Below are positions 5,929-7,225 of a stretch of DNA of 7,225 nt, piece by piece. Location of the stretch: NCBI GenBank assembly GCA_003506065.1, contig DNXA01000211.1:1-7225 (forward strand). The letters are read 5' to 3'. Source of the DNA: Actinomycetota bacterium. GTDB lineage: Bacteria > Actinomycetota > Actinomycetes > S36-B12. The notes beneath the pieces were generated by a model. The model saw only the letters and a list, made by a program, of their open reading frames with translations. It was not told the origin of the DNA and made no database searches. The position numbers and the translations under genes were made by a program. Every line of letters starts with the position of its first letter. The first letter of the stretch is position 1.

Positions 5929-6396
5929 ATCTCCGCCAAAGCCGACTACGGCATGCGTGCCCTCCTGGAGCTCACGGCTGCCTACCGCGACAACCCCAAG
6001 CAACTCATCAAGGGCGAGGCCATCAGCAAGGCCCAGGACGTGCCGGTGAAATTCCTCGAGGGCATCCTGCGCCAGCTCCGGCAATCAGGCATCGTCGCAA
6101 GTCAGCGCGGCGCCGAGGGCGGCTACCGCCTTGATCGCTCCCCCAACGAGGTCACGATCGCCGACGTCGTGCGCGCCCTAGATGGACCTCTGGCCGCTGT
6201 TCGAGGCCAACGCCCTGAAGACGTGGTCTATGCCGGACCTTCCGAGCATCTTCGAGAGGTCTGGATTGCTGTGCGTGCCGCCATGCGGGATGTGCTGGAG
6301 CACATCACCTTGGCCGATGTCGCATCCAATGATCTGCCTACCACTGTTGCTGCACTGCTGGATGAGCCAGGTGCATGGCAGCGCCGCTCCTCTTAG
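5914..6396 (+). CDS. Rrf2-family transcriptional regulator without Fe-S cysteines
   Basis: A 160-residue winged-helix regulator. The N-terminus HISAKADYGMRALLEL is typical of the family. The helix-turn-helix lies about 35-60 (GEAISKAQDVPVKFLEGILRQL) and the wing follows with SQRGAEGGYRL at 63-73. The dimerisation helix is about 109-132. IscR, NsrR and RsrR bind Fe-S clusters through cysteines in the second half. This protein has no cysteine anywhere, so it cannot sense in that way and is more like cluster-free members such as CymR. The start is ambiguous: ATG at 5914 has AAGAGG only three bases away, while GTG at 5923 gives MHISAKADYG, the canonical family N-terminus. The epimerase gene follows six bases after the TAG stop, so the regulator may be cotranscribed with it. 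Its targets are unknown. Confidence 0.93.
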   Translation: MHTVHISAKADYGMRALLELTAAYRDNPKQLIKGEAISKAQDVPVKFLEGILRQLRQSGIVASQRGAEGGYRLDRSPNEVTIADVVRALDGPLAAVRGQRPEDVVYAGPSEHLREVWIAVRAAMRDVLEHITLADVASNDLPTTVAALLDEPGAWQRRSS

Positions 6397-6402
6397 GGCA
6401 AG

Positions 6403-6843
6403 ATGCCTCCCATGGATCCCATCTTCAAGCGCGTTGACCATGTCGGAATTGCCGTTGCAGATCTCGATGTGGCGATGAAGTTCTACTCCGAGGTATTCGG
6501 CATGACTGTGCTGCACGAGGAGGTGAATGAGGAGCAGGGAGTTCGCGAGGCGATGGTCGGCATCGACGGCAGCGGAGCCCAGTTGCAGTTGCTCGCCCCA
6601 ACCGGTCCGGAGTCGACAATTGCCAAGTTCCTTGATCGCAACGGACCCGGAATCCAGCAGATGGCCTACACCGTTGAGAATGTCGACGTTGCCTCTGACG
6701 AACTGCGCTCACGCGGCATTCGCATGCTCTATGACACCCCAAAGCGCGGCACTGGCGGTTCGCGCATCAACTTCGCCCACCCCAAGGACTGTGGTGGCGT
6801 GCTCGTTGAACTGGTTGAGCCACCTGCTCAGCCTGCGCACTAG
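6403..6843 (+). CDS. mce: methylmalonyl-CoA epimerase
   Basis: Interconverts (S)- and (R)-methylmalonyl-CoA, connecting propionyl-CoA carboxylase to the B12-dependent mutase and succinyl-CoA. The 146-residue cytoplasmic protein has the paired beta-alpha-beta modules of the glyoxalase/VOC fold (about 9-65 and 83-140). Key strings are VDHVGIAVADLD with metal ligand His13, HEEVNEEQGVREAM, AQLQLLAP (Gln62), ESTIAKFLDRNGPGIQQMAY, KRGTGGSRINFAHPKDCGGV and LVELVEP (Glu136). At the position of the third metal ligand (His91 of the Propionibacterium enzyme) this protein has Gln in IQQMAY, a variant I also recall from mycobacterial homologues. The ATG at 6403 has AGGG four bases upstream. Another ATG at 6412 has no such site. 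Only six bases separate it from the Rrf2 stop, suggesting an operon. No thiolase or mutase gene is adjacent. Confidence 0.95.
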   Translation: MPPMDPIFKRVDHVGIAVADLDVAMKFYSEVFGMTVLHEEVNEEQGVREAMVGIDGSGAQLQLLAPTGPESTIAKFLDRNGPGIQQMAYTVENVDVASDELRSRGIRMLYDTPKRGTGGSRINFAHPKDCGGVLVELVEPPAQPAH

Positions 6844-6869
6844 CAACCTGCCGTCTGCATTGCAGGCCG

Positions 6870-7088
6870 ATGCCTGACATCGGGCTCTTCTTCGAACAGC
6901 ACCGCAGTGAAATTCTCGCACTTCTTGCAGGTGCTCTCGGGGCCTTGGCCTTTCTGGCATTGCTGCGCAAAGCCATCAAATGGTTCATCGTGCTCCTTGT
7001 GCTCACCGCACTGGTGGCCGCTTGGTGGCTTTCCAATGAACAGGATCTCTCCGGCGGTGCGCAAGACCTGCTTGAACTCCTACGATGA
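6870..7088 (+). CDS. small two-helix membrane protein, function unknown
   Basis: A 72-residue protein with two predicted membrane helices, about 14-32 (EILALLAGALGALAFLALL) and 38-54 (WFIVLLVLTALVAAWWL), joined by a basic turn RKAIK. The tails are acidic to neutral (SNEQDLSGGAQDLLELLR at the C-terminus). By the positive-inside rule the turn should face the cytoplasm and both ends the outside. I recognise no family. The ATG has GCAGG three bases upstream (6862-6866). The gene starts 26 bases after the epimerase stop and ends three bases before the acyltransferase start, in the same frame, which suggests cotranscription and perhaps a shared membrane role. Confidence 0.7.
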   Translation: MPDIGLFFEQHRSEILALLAGALGALAFLALLRKAIKWFIVLLVLTALVAAWWLSNEQDLSGGAQDLLELLR

Positions 7089-7091
7089 ACC

Positions 7092-7225
7092 GTGTCTGAA
7101 TCCAGTGTGACTCAAGTGGCAGCTGCCACTACTGCACGCACTGGTCCCCAGACGCCCTGGCATCTTGACCGTGGCCGCAAGGCCGGCGAGATGGGGTACA
7201 TCCCGGGTCTGGACGGCATCCGCGC
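7092..7225 (+). CDS. membrane acyltransferase (acyltransferase-3/OafA type), 3' part outside window
   Basis: Begins with GTG at 7092 (MSESSVTQVAAATTARTGPQ), followed by a hydrophilic cytoplasmic tail and then MGYIPGLDGIRA at about 34-45. That string is the characteristic entry to the first membrane helix of acyltransferase-3 proteins, which acylate cell-surface sugars and lipids. Only 44 codons and two bases are present, so catalytic residues cannot be seen. GTG at 7107 and 7116 and ATG at 7191 are alternative starts, and no clear Shine-Dalgarno precedes any of them. The frame is the same as that of the small membrane gene just upstream, separated by a TGA and one further codon. Confidence 0.75.
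   Translation, partial: MSESSVTQVAAATTARTGPQTPWHLDRGRKAGEMGYIPGLDGIR

Noticed and set aside
5798..6049. 83-codon plus-strand frame running from the intergenic region into the Rrf2 gene
   Set aside because: Overlaps the conserved Rrf2 N-terminus in another frame; no ribosome site and a low-complexity sequence.
5812..6084. 90-codon minus-strand frame opposite the Rrf2 start
   Set aside because: Antisense to the helix-turn-helix coding region; no supporting motif.
6855..6865. CTGCA-T-TGCAG inverted repeat before the small membrane gene
   Set aside because: A one-base spacer cannot form a hairpin and it overlaps the ribosome site; likely chance.

Overview
The window looks like chromosomal DNA of an actinobacterium (Actinomycetota). 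The base composition is fairly GC-rich (roughly 60% by eye). There are GTG starts, overlapping genes, a probable leaderless promoter, and a GlgE-type alpha-glucan pathway beside a mycobacterial-style methylmalonyl-CoA epimerase. The genus cannot be told from this stretch.

Layout. Bases 1-3562 (+) hold the 3' two-thirds of glgE and all of glgB, which overlap by 11 bp: one enzyme elongates alpha-1,4-glucan from maltose-1-phosphate and the other branches it. Bases 3598-4652 (-) hold a two-gene unit, a winged-helix/nucleotidyltransferase (MNT) protein followed with a 4-bp overlap by a HEPN-domain protein. This is the composition of MNT-HEPN toxin-antitoxin modules. Its promoter appears leaderless, with a perfect inverted repeat over the -10 box. 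Bases 4708-5619 (-) hold a thioredoxin/TPR-like protein of the CnoX/YbbN type with a WCEPC active site. Just upstream of it on the same strand is a possible 31-residue, very basic small ORF with a well-placed ribosome binding site. A divergent regulatory region (about 5744-5930) follows, with several inverted repeats, one of them exactly over the start of the next gene. Bases 5914-7225 (+) hold an Rrf2-family regulator without cysteines, methylmalonyl-CoA epimerase, a small two-helix membrane protein and the first 44 codons of a membrane acyltransferase, all closely spaced.

Interpretation. From memory, the M. tuberculosis region Rv1322A-Rv1327c carries epimerase, fadA4, thioredoxin-like protein, a PE_PGRS gene, glgB and glgE. 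This window preserves that neighbourhood, with glgB and the thioredoxin gene convergent. Here the thiolase is missing, an Rrf2 regulator is present, and the MNT-HEPN pair sits in the glgB/thioredoxin gap, where M. tuberculosis has the PE_PGRS gene. That gap may therefore be a recurrent insertion point.

No wholly new system is evident. The items most worth testing are the MNT-HEPN module with its degenerate HEPN motif and dyad-controlled leaderless promoter, the Rrf2 start-codon dyad, and the small basic ORF. No tRNA, rRNA, CRISPR array, transposase or attachment site was seen. No stretch over 300 bases lacks a gene.
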